Shown: positions 1 through 8,336 of the stretch, piece after piece
How positions within the stretch are numbered: position 1 is the first letter of the stretch
How the letters are laid out: every line of letters starts with the position of its first letter
Source: an uncultured Bdellovibrionales bacterium
GTDB taxonomy: Bacteria; Bdellovibrionota; Bdellovibrionia; Bdellovibrionales; Bdellovibrionaceae
DNA length: 49,420 bases
Assembly (NCBI GenBank): GCA_903926205.1
Contig: CAIYID010000002.1
Span: 1 to 49,420, forward strand
Direction of reading: 5' to 3'
Notes under the pieces: model-generated
The model's database searches: none
The model's input: the letters and a program-made list of their open reading frames with translations, nothing else
What the model was told of the DNA's origin: nothing
Translations under genes and position numbers: made by a program

Positions 1-456
1 AGTTTATTTGAAGTGATTAAAATAGCACCGAAAGCGCTTCTGATCATTGGTTTTTTTCTTGTTGAAAATTTTAATGAAGCAAAGGCCTTTGTGATGGGTG
101 TTTTTAGTGATTCAATTGTAGAGTATGCAGTAGGAGGTTCTTTGAGCGATCCAAAGCTGCGCAGCTTTCCTTATAATTATATTTTGATCTGGAAATTAAT
201 TGAAGAAGCCAAGGCAAGAGGTGCATTAATTCTTGATATGGGTGGCATCACAGATGAATCGGAGTCAGATCCTCTTGCTGGAATTTCGAGATTTAAAAGA
301 TATTTTCCTGGCTTTGAAACAAGAATTGGCTGCGAGGGGCTCATAAGAATAAAAACTTTACACTATTTTTTATTTTTTTTCCTGCAAAAATGCAGAATTT
401 TTTTTGGCGTTAAGCATTTGATTGTTAATTTAAAAGTAATTCTGAGACTTGGGTAA
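1..456 (+). CDS. FemAB-like / GNAT-fold acyltransferase, C-terminal fragment
   Basis: The frame is open to the left edge of the window, so this is the 3' part of a gene and the GTG at 13 is probably an internal codon. The signature is the C-terminal half of the second GNAT domain of FemA/FemB-type transferases: a run of Tyr/Leu/Trp followed by 'EEAKARGA', then 'LDMGGITD' and 'GISRFKRYFPGF'. Family members transfer amino acids from aminoacyl-tRNA to peptidoglycan precursors, or act in exopolysaccharide clusters. The neighbouring polysaccharide genes favour the second role (inference). The tail after the conserved core is basic and Phe-rich and overlaps the convergent glycosyltransferase by 94 bases, so the last 30 or so residues may not be conserved. 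Confidence 0.75.
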   Translation, partial: SLFEVIKIAPKALLIIGFFLVENFNEAKAFVMGVFSDSIVEYAVGGSLSDPKLRSFPYNYILIWKLIEEAKARGALILDMGGITDESESDPLAGISRFKRYFPGFETRIGCEGLIRIKTLHYFLFFFLQKCRIFFGVKHLIVNLKVILRLG

Positions 457-1403
457 ATAAAAAAACTTTTTATTGTGTGCTGAATAGCCTGAAAGTTTTT
501 CCCTTTTTGCAATAGTTGCTCTGCCACCCACAAGTGGGCCTCTGAAAGTCCCTTGCGAATAAGTTTTCGAGGAAGTTGAATTTTATGAGAATGATTCTGA
601 AAATTACTCTCAATTGTAGAAAGAAAATTTTGGGAGATTTCCAATAGGTTTTCAGGTGACGTTAAGGCATCTTCAGAGCCAATTCGATAAAGAATTAATG
701 GGGCATCGATAAACACGGCGGGCCCAAGTGAACTCATTTTGAGGTGGAAGGGGTAATCTTCCCCGGTGCGATAAAGTTCATTAAAAAAGCCCACCTCTTT
801 TTGGGCCTGAGCTCGAATCAAAACGGTGGACGTATGCACCAAGTTTCCTAAAGACATACCTGAGAAAATATTTCCCACCCAGAAAGTGATAAATGGAGAG
901 AGGTTTGGAAATATTGTTGGATTTAAATTTTTTAAAAAGCGAGAAGAAGAAAATAAGGCCTCAGGTTGAGAAAAAAAACGATAAGTTTGATACATTTTTC
1001 TTAGATATTTTTCATGAAGAATATTCCCTTGAACATCGATGGCCGACATTTCGGTCCAAACCATCTTCGCATCGGGAAAAGCTTGTAAGGCGAGAAGTTC
1101 TAATTCCAACTTTTCCGGATACCATCTGTCATCTGAGTCAAGAAAGGCGATGAATTCACCCTGGGCCACACGAAAGCCATGGTTTCTTGCAGAGGCAACG
1201 CCGGCGTTAAATTGAAAATAGTATTTAAGTCTGTAATCACTCAGCTGTTTGATTTTTTCTTTGGTGTCATCATTAGAACCGTCATCAATGATCAGCACCT
1301 CGACTTGTTGATAGGTCTGGTTAAGTGCACTTTCGATGGCTGCAATAACCAAAGAAGAACGATTGAAAGTAGGAATAATAACGGAGACAAGACCTTTTTG
1401 CAT
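363..1403 (-). CDS. Family 2 glycosyltransferase (GT-A fold)
   Basis: 346 residues. The N-terminus is a classic GT2 domain: 'VSVIIPTFNR' at residues 6-15, 'IDDGS' at 39-43 for nucleotide binding, and the metal-binding 'LDSDD' at 88-92. A later 'GEDYPFH' probably supplies the catalytic acid region. No transmembrane helix is evident, so it is likely a cytoplasmic or membrane-associated enzyme adding a sugar from a nucleotide-sugar donor to a surface glycan. It is transcribed against the upstream FemAB-like gene with overlapping 3' ends, and divergently from the deacetylase-flippase-GT4 set at 1536. The sugar cannot be predicted. The C-terminus is very Lys-rich. Confidence 0.9.
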   Translation of the reverse strand: MQKGLVSVIIPTFNRSSLVIAAIESALNQTYQQVEVLIIDDGSNDDTKEKIKQLSDYRLKYYFQFNAGVASARNHGFRVAQGEFIAFLDSDDRWYPEKLELELLALQAFPDAKMVWTEMSAIDVQGNILHEKYLRKMYQTYRFFSQPEALFSSSRFLKNLNPTIFPNLSPFITFWVGNIFSGMSLGNLVHTSTVLIRAQAQKEVGFFNELYRTGEDYPFHLKMSSLGPAVFIDAPLILYRIGSEDALTSPENLLEISQNFLSTIESNFQNHSHKIQLPRKLIRKGLSEAHLWVAEQLLQKGKNFQAIQHTIKSFFIYPSLRITFKLTIKCLTPKKILHFCRKKNKK

Positions 1404-1473
1404 AGAGAAATTCTAGATTAGCTAGCTCTCCGGTGCAAACTAGTTTTTCAATGCTTTGCGAATAAAAAAAAAC

Positions 1474-1479
1474 TATAAT
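1474..1479 (+). promoter_or_regulatory. Candidate -10 box for the polysaccharide gene set
   Basis: An exact TATAAT lies about 55 bases upstream of the deacetylase start, in the divergent gap with the GT2 gene. No convincing -35 hexamer sits 16-18 bases upstream, so this is only a tentative promoter. Confidence 0.3.
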
Positions 1480-1535
1480 GTACAGGCCTGTATTTTTGTT
1501 TTCCCGCAGGACTGACTTAATTTGAGTGTCAGAGA

Positions 1536-2549
1536 ATGAATGAGAATATGAAAAAAGTATTGAAAAGCTTAATCTTGAAGTCGCGAGTTTTGAAGCTGGC
1601 GAAACATTCAAGAAAAGGGCGTTTGTTTGTTTTTAATTATCACCGAATTCGCGAGTCAAACAAAAATATTTTGTTTGACCGGGGAGTGTATGGCCCCAAT
1701 ATAAATCGCTTTAAACAAGAGATGAGGTGGATAAAAAAAGAGACTCGAGTGTTGAGTGAGCCTGAATTGATAGAAATCTTATCTCACAACCGCCCCCTCA
1801 CAGAAAATTGTTCTTTAGTGACTTTCGATGATGGTTATCGTGATAGTTTTGAATTGGCTTTTCCGATCTTGCATTCTTTAAAAATGCCGGCCTCGTTTTT
1901 TATTCCTACTTGGCATTTGACTGAGAGGAAATTGGGTTGGTGGGATATTGTTGCTTATCTTATTAAACAATCCAAGAAAGATTCTTTTACTTTTAGAGAA
2001 GAAGAGATCTGCTTAAGCAAAGGTTTATTTCTAATTAACAAGTTGATTGGTCAAATTAAAGAGATGGAAACCACGCGAATAAATGGTTTTATTACCTCTT
2101 TGTCAGAGGCCACGGGCGTGCCTATGCCAAGTGCAGAAGTTCAAAGCAAAGAGTTAATGACTTGGGATCAGATCAGAGAACTCAAAAAAAATGGTATGTC
2201 AATTGGTTCGCACTCTCACAATCACATCATTCTATCCAAAGAAAATATTTTTGATTTGAGAACAGAATTAAAAACTTCCAAAGAAATATTGGAAAAGGAG
2301 CTCCAGTGTGAAGTGAACTCAATTGCCTATCCTGTTGGTGGTTACTCCCATTTTGATATTGAGACTAAAAATATCACAAAAGAACTTGGTTTTAAAATCG
2401 GATATAGTTATCTCACTGGTATTAATTATTTTGGAAAGATCGATCCATTTGATGTGAAGAGGATTGGCATTCAGCCGCAATGGCCGAATTTAGATTATCT
2501 ATTGGCCTTTCCGGAGCGAGCCTTTCCTTCTCCAAGGACACCGGGATGA
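1536..2549 (+). CDS. Polysaccharide deacetylase (NodB homology, CE4)
   Basis: 337 residues. Motif 1 of the NodB domain is 'TFDDGY' at residues 96-101, with the catalytic-base Asp followed by the metal Asp. Motif 2 is 'SHSHNH' at 225-230, supplying the two metal-binding His. The later 'AYPVGG' corresponds to motif 3. The family removes N-acetyl groups from polysaccharides such as poly-GlcNAc, chitin oligomers or peptidoglycan. There is no clear signal peptide, so it may act on a lipid-linked intermediate at the cytoplasmic face. It overlaps the flippase gene by ATGA, which indicates coupled translation. A second Met four codons downstream is an alternative start. Substrate unknown. Confidence 0.88.
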   Translation: MNENMKKVLKSLILKSRVLKLAKHSRKGRLFVFNYHRIRESNKNILFDRGVYGPNINRFKQEMRWIKKETRVLSEPELIEILSHNRPLTENCSLVTFDDGYRDSFELAFPILHSLKMPASFFIPTWHLTERKLGWWDIVAYLIKQSKKDSFTFREEEICLSKGLFLINKLIGQIKEMETTRINGFITSLSEATGVPMPSAEVQSKELMTWDQIRELKKNGMSIGSHSHNHIILSKENIFDLRTELKTSKEILEKELQCEVNSIAYPVGGYSHFDIETKNITKELGFKIGYSYLTGINYFGKIDPFDVKRIGIQPQWPNLDYLLAFPERAFPSPRTPG

Positions 2550-4021
2550 AGCGCGAAGCAGGAACTCATTGGCCCATTTCAATACTTAACGGTCTTTCGG
2601 CAATGGTCGCTTTGTTTTTACCAATGCTAATGAGTCGATATCTCGTTGCCGATGATATTGGAAGATACAAAATTCTATTTTTATATTTAATGACCGTTCC
2701 GGCTTTGTCGCTGACCGGTGGTATTGAAAATGGTCTGTATTTTTGGGCCGGCTTGGGCGAAGAAGGTAAATCAAAAGTTCGAAGCGGCTGGAGTTTAACA
2801 TTCGCTCACTCTTTGATTTTCTTTATCATAGTGATAGTCACCTTTCCCTGGTTACCTCAATGGTTTGGCTGGACAATGCGAGAATCATTGGCCTTCGCTG
2901 TGGCCAGTTTTTCTGTGGCACTGAGCACTTTTTATGAAGCATTATTGATAGCAAGAAATCAAATTTGGAAAGGTGCCATTTTTTCTTCTTCATTTGATAC
3001 TGTCAAAACAATGTCAATCCTTGCGGCTGTTCTCTGTTTTAAAACCGCAGAGTCCGCAGTATGGGCTTTTGCTGCGACATCTTTTTTGAAGATCGGAGTG
3101 ACTCTTTTTTTTGGCGCTAAAGATGGGTGGATACCGCGTTGGCCTGATTTTTCCTCTGCTCGTGATGTGATGAAATACTCTTTGCCGGTTTCTTTTTCAG
3201 GAATTTTTGATTTGCTTATGAATTATTCTGATCGGTTTTTGCTCTCAGTTATTATTACGCCTGCGCAATTTGCCATTTACACTTTTGGGTGTTTATCTCT
3301 ACCTCCCCTGCAAATCATTGAAAGATCGGTAAACAAAGTACTGATACCTAAATTGACTTTGGCTATTAAAAACAAAGATAGCGAAGAAGCCTGTCATCTT
3401 TATCGTGAGGCTTTAGAACAAATCATGATGATCTATATTCCAGCAGTGATCGGATTGTTTATTTTTGCAGAGCCGATCATTCATCTTTTGTTCACTGAAA
3501 AATACATAGGCGCGGCAAGCTTTTTGCGTATTTATTCGATCTGGTATTTATTTTCGGCCATTCCTTATGATGTAGCCGCTCGAGCCAGCGGTGATGGAAA
3601 ATGGATTCTTCGCACAAATATAATCATGGGAATATTCTCATTCTTATTATGCGGCTTATTGACTTGGCTTTGGGGAGCTTATGGTGCGTTGGCGTCTCTT
3701 ATTCTCTCTGTCGCGATTTTACGTATAAGAGGACTAGCGATGATGTTATTTCAGCTTTCGTGGACCTTTAAAAAAATGATCCCTTTCCGGTCCTTGTATT
3801 TTTTTCTTGTATTATCTTTGTCATTAGGGATTTTCAGTATTGCCGCCAAGGGAATGTTTAAAAACGATCTTTGGTGGTTTTTTATTTGCGGTGGAATTTT
3901 TGCGATTATTTACTTCATGGCCTTATTTTTCATTAAGAAGGAACTTTTCGGTTTAAATAAAAAAACAAAAAATAAAAATAATAACAACTTCGACGATAAT
4001 AATCAGGGGCTTGGGCGATGA
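2546..4021 (+). CDS. MOP-superfamily polysaccharide flippase (Wzx-like)
   Basis: 491 residues, almost wholly hydrophobic, with about 12-14 predicted membrane segments, ending in a Lys/Asn-rich cytoplasmic tail. This fits a polysaccharide (lipid-linked repeat unit) exporter of the MATE/Wzx superfamily. The start at 2546 is chosen over an in-frame ATG at 2480 because it forms an ATGA overlap with the deacetylase stop and has AGGA seven bases upstream, and because residues upstream of it are not hydrophobic. The gene is in turn ATGA-coupled to the GT4 gene. It would move an undecaprenyl-linked glycan across the inner membrane. A matching Wzy polymerase is not seen in the window. Confidence 0.85.
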   Translation: MKREAGTHWPISILNGLSAMVALFLPMLMSRYLVADDIGRYKILFLYLMTVPALSLTGGIENGLYFWAGLGEEGKSKVRSGWSLTFAHSLIFFIIVIVTFPWLPQWFGWTMRESLAFAVASFSVALSTFYEALLIARNQIWKGAIFSSSFDTVKTMSILAAVLCFKTAESAVWAFAATSFLKIGVTLFFGAKDGWIPRWPDFSSARDVMKYSLPVSFSGIFDLLMNYSDRFLLSVIITPAQFAIYTFGCLSLPPLQIIERSVNKVLIPKLTLAIKNKDSEEACHLYREALEQIMMIYIPAVIGLFIFAEPIIHLLFTEKYIGAASFLRIYSIWYLFSAIPYDVAARASGDGKWILRTNIIMGIFSFLLCGLLTWLWGAYGALASLILSVAILRIRGLAMMLFQLSWTFKKMIPFRSLYFFLVLSLSLGIFSIAAKGMFKNDLWWFFICGGIFAIIYFMALFFIKKELFGLNKKTKNKNNNNFDDNNQGLGR

Positions 4022-5184
4022 AGAATAAAAAAGTACTTATCGTTCTTCAATATCTTGAGCCTGGTGGCATTGAATGGATGGTGGCGCGATTCTCAGAATC
4101 ATTATTGAAGGGAACTAGCAAGTGGCGCCCTTTTGTGATGGTTTATGATCAAGGCTTGGCAGAGCCGATCGATTCATTTTTTCACTCGAGAAATATTCCT
4201 TTATTTCGAATCCAAAAAAACGAGGGCTTCTCTTTAAAGGTGGTTTTTTCGATATTAAATCTAATATGGAAAGAGCGGATAGAGGTCATTCATGTGCACC
4301 ATTTAGGAGCCCTGATTTATGCCGTCATCGCGAAGGTGCTTTGTTTTTTTCAAATAAAAATTATTTATACACAGCACAGTTTTATTCACTTAAAAAAAAT
4401 TCCAAGATATCAAAAGTTAGAAAAAATATTTTGTCATTTCGCCGATAGGATCACCGCCGTTTCTGAACAAGTTCAAAGAGAGTTCAAAGAATATAAGATT
4501 CATCAAGGTGCCGTTGACCTTATTCCAAACGGAAGCTTATTTCCAAATCGCGTGCTTTGTGATAAAGATAAGCGGCAAAGGGAACGAACAGTTTTAATCA
4601 CAAAAGAAGGTTTGCAAGAACGCTTGTCGGCTCAAGTTAATAAAAATTGGATACTGTATTTAGCGCGAATTCATTCAGGAAAAGGTCAGGATACAGCGAT
4701 AGAGCTTTGGAATCAATGTTCTGAGCATCAACGTGAAAACTCGCTTTTGATATTTGTGGGACCAATTCTTGATAAAGATTTTTTCCAAACGTTAAAAAAG
4801 CTAATAGAAAAAGCTCAGTCTTCAAGCCAGATTTATATTTTACCAGCCTCGATGAACTCGATAGACTGGATGCGAGTTTCTGATGTCTTTTTATCTTGTT
4901 CAGAGTCTGAGGGCTGGCCGATCGCTCCTCTCGAGGCCTTGGGAGCTGGTGTACCGGTATTACTCAGTCAAATTGAAGGTCATGAAATGTATAAAAAATA
5001 TTGCCATCTATTTGACTTAAAGAATTTGAAGGAAGCCGCCACAGCTATCGAAAAGATTCTCGATCAAAATTTCGACGCCATGAGAAATCAACAATGGCTC
5101 AAGACAGAGGAACTCCGTCAAAAGTATTCTGTGGAGACTATGGCTTTGAGGTACTCGAAAATTTACGATCAAATGTTCAGCTAG
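4018..5184 (+). CDS. Glycosyltransferase, GT-B fold, family 4-like
   Basis: 388 residues. The N-terminal half has 'LEPGGIEWM' near residue 15, the glycine loop of GT4 enzymes. The C-terminal half has 'SCSESEGWPIAPLEALGAG', the E-x7-E nucleotide-sugar motif. 'FADRITAVSEQVQ' near residue 145 is the usual domain linker. It is a cytoplasmic enzyme joining a sugar to the lipid-linked glycan and is the last gene of the coupled deacetylase-flippase-GT set. It shares an ATGA overlap with the flippase. Donor and acceptor cannot be told from sequence. Confidence 0.9.
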   Translation: MKNKKVLIVLQYLEPGGIEWMVARFSESLLKGTSKWRPFVMVYDQGLAEPIDSFFHSRNIPLFRIQKNEGFSLKVVFSILNLIWKERIEVIHVHHLGALIYAVIAKVLCFFQIKIIYTQHSFIHLKKIPRYQKLEKIFCHFADRITAVSEQVQREFKEYKIHQGAVDLIPNGSLFPNRVLCDKDKRQRERTVLITKEGLQERLSAQVNKNWILYLARIHSGKGQDTAIELWNQCSEHQRENSLLIFVGPILDKDFFQTLKKLIEKAQSSSQIYILPASMNSIDWMRVSDVFLSCSESEGWPIAPLEALGAGVPVLLSQIEGHEMYKKYCHLFDLKNLKEAATAIEKILDQNFDAMRNQQWLKTEELRQKYSVETMALRYSKIYDQMFS

Positions 5185-5324
5185 CTCCTGTTTGAGATGA
5201 ATTGGCCGAGATCATCTGACGACGCGTCTGTCTGCGCAAACAGTTTGTATTTTAGCAGAGCTGGAGACGATTCAAAAATAAGTTTTTCCTTGATTTTTTT
5301 TCCCATCGGAAATCGAATGTATCT

Positions 5325-6524
5325 ATGAAAAAATACCAATCTGATTTACGGCAAAGAATTCGTGATTTACAACATTTCGGTGAAGAGGGCGGTGTCGTTC
5401 CGGTTATTGATGTGGCCGCGACCTCTACTTTTTTAAATCCCGACGATATGGTCAAAACATTTAACGGAGAAAAAAAAGGCTGTTATCTCTACAGTCGCCA
5501 GTCCAATCCATCGGTAAAAATGTTTTCAGAAAAAATGGCTGCTTTTGAAGATATGCCTGCGGCTTTAGGTGTTGCGAGCGGAATGGCTGCGATTTCTGCC
5601 AGTGTTGAACAGTTGATGCCCGAGGGAGGAGAACTGATTTCTGCCCTTGGTGTTTACGGTGGAACCTATGCCTTGTTTAAAAATGTTTTTCCAAAACAAG
5701 GAATCGAAACTCATTTTGTGGATATGGACGATTTGGAAAAAGTAGAGAGTTTGATCAACCCTCGAACGAAAGTTCTCTATGTTGAGACTTTGAGCAATCC
5801 TTTGCTGAAAGTTGCGAATTTGGTGGGTCTGGGAAAGCTCTCAAAAAAATATGGATTGAAATTAGTGGTGGACAACACCTTTGCTCCGGCTTTGGTTCAT
5901 CCCGCGCATTTTGGTGCTGATGTTGTTGTTCATTCCTGCACTAAATTTATTTCTGGTTCTTCTGATCTTCTTGCTGGAGTCATTATCGGCTCGGAAGAAT
6001 TTATCGCTAGTTTGGTGGATGTGAATACCGGTATAGTGATGTTAAAGGGCGCTGTGATGGATTCTCGGGTCGCTCACGAACTTTACGTGAGGTTGGACCA
6101 TCTTCCTATCCGCATGCAAGCGCATTCAAAAGCCGCTTTATTCTTAGCAGAACACTTGGAGCAAGCGGGTCTTAAAGTGACTTACCCTGGTTTTAAGAAG
6201 CATCCGCATTATCAGCGAATGATAGAGCTGATGAATTCTGATTTTGGTTTTGGTGGAATGCTGGTTGTCGATCTTGGCTCAGCAGAGCGTGCTCAGAAAT
6301 TAGCAAAGAGCTTGCAAGATGAAAAATTTGGACTGTATGCCGTTTCCTTGGGTTTTTCTCGCACGCTATTAAGTTGTCCTGCCGTGAGTACTTCCAGCGA
6401 ACTTTCAGAAGAGGATCAAGAGGAGCTTCATCTGACTCCAGGACTTTTGCGTGTGAGTGTTGGGTACACAGGAGTGGATTCAATCATGTTTGAGCGCTTT
6501 ATGAATTGCTATAAGAAACTTTAG
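5325..6524 (+). CDS. Cys/Met metabolism PLP-dependent enzyme (methionine gamma-lyase / cystathionine gamma-synthase type)
   Basis: 399 residues, the usual length. The PLP lysine is K207 in 'HSCTKFISG', the Asp that pairs with the pyridine nitrogen is D183 in 'VVDNTF', and 'YSRQSNP' at 56-62 is the phosphate-binding Tyr/Arg region. 'SGMAAI' at 85-90 stacks on the cofactor. The C-terminal 'LLRVSVGYTGVDSI' is typical of the family. It would catalyse gamma-elimination or gamma-replacement on Met, homocysteine or O-acyl-homoserine. Sequence alone does not separate MGL, CGS or O-acetylhomoserine sulfhydrylase. The 3' end overlaps the convergent phosphoesterase by 26 bases. No good ribosome site was seen at this ATG. 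Confidence 0.85.
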   Translation: MKKYQSDLRQRIRDLQHFGEEGGVVPVIDVAATSTFLNPDDMVKTFNGEKKGCYLYSRQSNPSVKMFSEKMAAFEDMPAALGVASGMAAISASVEQLMPEGGELISALGVYGGTYALFKNVFPKQGIETHFVDMDDLEKVESLINPRTKVLYVETLSNPLLKVANLVGLGKLSKKYGLKLVVDNTFAPALVHPAHFGADVVVHSCTKFISGSSDLLAGVIIGSEEFIASLVDVNTGIVMLKGAVMDSRVAHELYVRLDHLPIRMQAHSKAALFLAEHLEQAGLKVTYPGFKKHPHYQRMIELMNSDFGFGGMLVVDLGSAERAQKLAKSLQDEKFGLYAVSLGFSRTLLSCPAVSTSSELSEEDQEELHLTPGLLRVSVGYTGVDSIMFERFMNCYKKL

Positions 6525-7740
6525 TTTCTGGTTGTAATTCAATAACCGCTATTTCCTTAGGGATGGCAAAGCGGAGAGGCGGGCCCCAGAAGCCAGTACC
6601 TGTGCTCGTGTAGATCAGCAAATTTTCATGTTGATTGAGTCCGCGGTAATAGGGCTGGACGACGGCGACAAACAGACTCCAAGGGAAAAATTGTCCGCCA
6701 TGTGTGTGTCCTGATAGTTGTAAATCAAACTTCGCTGAATTTGCCGCTTTATAACTTTTAGGTTGATGTGCTAAGAGAATTTTTTTAGCGTCGTTTGGCG
6801 CGCCGATCAAGGCTTTTGCAGGATCGCTGGCTTGGCTCAAGTCATGGCGACTGGCATCGAAATCTGTAACACCGGCGAGAACAATTTCAGCGGAGTCTTT
6901 TTTAAGTACAACATGTTGATTGAGAAGGATCTTAAAACCGAATTTTTCGAATTGTTGAAGCCAAAGTTCCGTGCCCCAGTAGTATTCATGATTGCCGGTG
7001 ATAAAAAAGACACCTTCTTTTGCCTTGAGGTTTTTAAGAGGAAGAACTTCATCAAGGATTGAAGTGAGAGGACCATCGATGATATCTCCAGTGAGAGCGA
7101 TGAGATCGACATTGAGCGTGTTGGTGAGTTCAACCACTCTTTGGACATAATTTTTTCCGATCATAGGTCCAATATGAAGGTCAGAGATCTGCGCAATTTT
7201 AAATCCTGAAAATTCTTTAGGAAGATCTTTCAGTTTCACGACAAAATGATTGATCTGCGGGTCTTGATGCGCTTGATAATTTCCAACGGCAACGGAACCA
7301 AGTGAAAGCGAGCTCAAAGAAAGAAAACGGCGACGATCTTGGTTGATCTCTTTTGAACTTAAATTCGATTTGGAAAAAAGATTTTTTTTAAGGAGATAAT
7401 ATTTTGTTAGACTGTTTTTCTGAGTAATAAGTTTTAAAAACTTTTGTATAAAAAGAACCATGTCAGCTATAAAAGTATAAAAAATAAGACTCACCAACAG
7501 TCCCATTATTAAAAAAACAAGATTGTAATAGTTAATCCATTCGCGCATATGCTCTGGGAACTGACGAAGATAAAGCATCCCAAAAATAACGCTCGCGAAA
7601 GAGAGCACGAGACCACTCATAAGGAGAAAAAGTTTTTTACCCTGCCAGTGGGACCATTGTTTAAGTCGAAAAATCAAATAAATAAAACTAAGCCCGAAGC
7701 CACAAAGTAAAAAGGCCATGAAAAAATAAATGGGTTTCAA
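6499..7740 (-). CDS. Membrane-anchored metallophosphoesterase (YaeI/YkoQ-like)
   Basis: About 413 residues. Four hydrophobic segments lie in the first 110 residues, then a calcineurin-like phosphoesterase domain. Counting from an upstream TTG at 7773, the metal motifs are 'SDLH' at 197-200, 'GD' at 229-230, 'GNHE' at 260-263 and 'GHTHGG' at 355-360. I prefer the TTG at 7740, which has GGAGA six bases upstream. The TTG at 7773 is preceded only by a run of C. Between the membrane part and the enzyme is 'DRRRFLSLSSLSLGS', which looks like an internal twin-arginine segment. Relatives with this layout hydrolyse lipid-linked phosphates such as UDP-sugars or lipid A precursors. The substrate here is unknown. 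Confidence 0.88.
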   Translation of the reverse strand: MKPIYFFMAFLLCGFGLSFIYLIFRLKQWSHWQGKKLFLLMSGLVLSFASVIFGMLYLRQFPEHMREWINYYNLVFLIMGLLVSLIFYTFIADMVLFIQKFLKLITQKNSLTKYYLLKKNLFSKSNLSSKEINQDRRRFLSLSSLSLGSVAVGNYQAHQDPQINHFVVKLKDLPKEFSGFKIAQISDLHIGPMIGKNYVQRVVELTNTLNVDLIALTGDIIDGPLTSILDEVLPLKNLKAKEGVFFITGNHEYYWGTELWLQQFEKFGFKILLNQHVVLKKDSAEIVLAGVTDFDASRHDLSQASDPAKALIGAPNDAKKILLAHQPKSYKAANSAKFDLQLSGHTHGGQFFPWSLFVAVVQPYYRGLNQHENLLIYTSTGTGFWGPPLRFAIPKEIAVIELQPETKVSYSNS

Positions 7741-7924
7741 AAAAAATCTCCGAAATTCTAAAGTTGATTGCAAGGGGGGCTAATTGTATTGAAGCATTTG
7801 CTCTGAAGAAAAAACAGCAGATGATTTATTTCTTGCAAGGGATCACTCGCCCTTAGTCTTGCGATCAGTTCTGGATGCGGGGGGGACTTGTGTAATAGGA
7901 ACCCCGAAGGCAGGATGGCTGAGT

Positions 7925-8140
7925 ATGGATTTGAGTTTTTCTGGTTTATTTGCAAATTTACTTTTTTCTCTCATTGGGCTTATTTTTTTTAGAAGAGGAA
8001 AAAAGGAAGCTGAGTACAACTTGATTTTTCTTGGGCTGGCTTTAATGATCTTTCCCTATTTTGTGGAAAATCATTTTTTACTCTGGGGGATTGGCCTTGG
8101 ACTTACAGGTTGGGGCTATTATAAGATCAAGGGATATTAG
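7925..8140 (+). CDS. Small two-helix inner-membrane protein
   Basis: 71 residues with two hydrophobic helices separated by 'RRGKKEAEYN', ending 'GWGYYKIKGY'. Small proteins of this shape are common in deltaproteobacteria and Bdellovibrio and are often labelled 'amino acid transport protein' without proof. The ATG at 7925 is preferred over a TTG at 7859: residues before it are not hydrophobic, and a GGA lies upstream. It is divergent from the phosphoesterase gene. Function unknown. Confidence 0.6.
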   Translation: MDLSFSGLFANLLFSLIGLIFFRRGKKEAEYNLIFLGLALMIFPYFVENHFLLWGIGLGLTGWGYYKIKGY

Positions 8141-8336
8141 TCCTTGAAAAATTTTGCTGCTGTCAAAAAGTTAGACAGAGCTTGCCGTTTTGGGTCTTTT
8201 TTCTCCTGCGAAAACTAAGTTGTAACTATCTGTCATATATCGATTTTCAAGACCATTTTTCATGGCATGCCTTGCACTTAATCTATGAGTGAAGTTTTAC
8301 GTTTTATTTATGAGTTGTCATCCTGAGGAGGAGCCC

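Noticed and set aside
1411-1430. Recurrent AGCTAGCT-like palindromes (near 1420, 5178, 20304)
   Set aside because: Short self-complementary sequence expected by chance in this base composition; flanks differ, so no shared element is supported.
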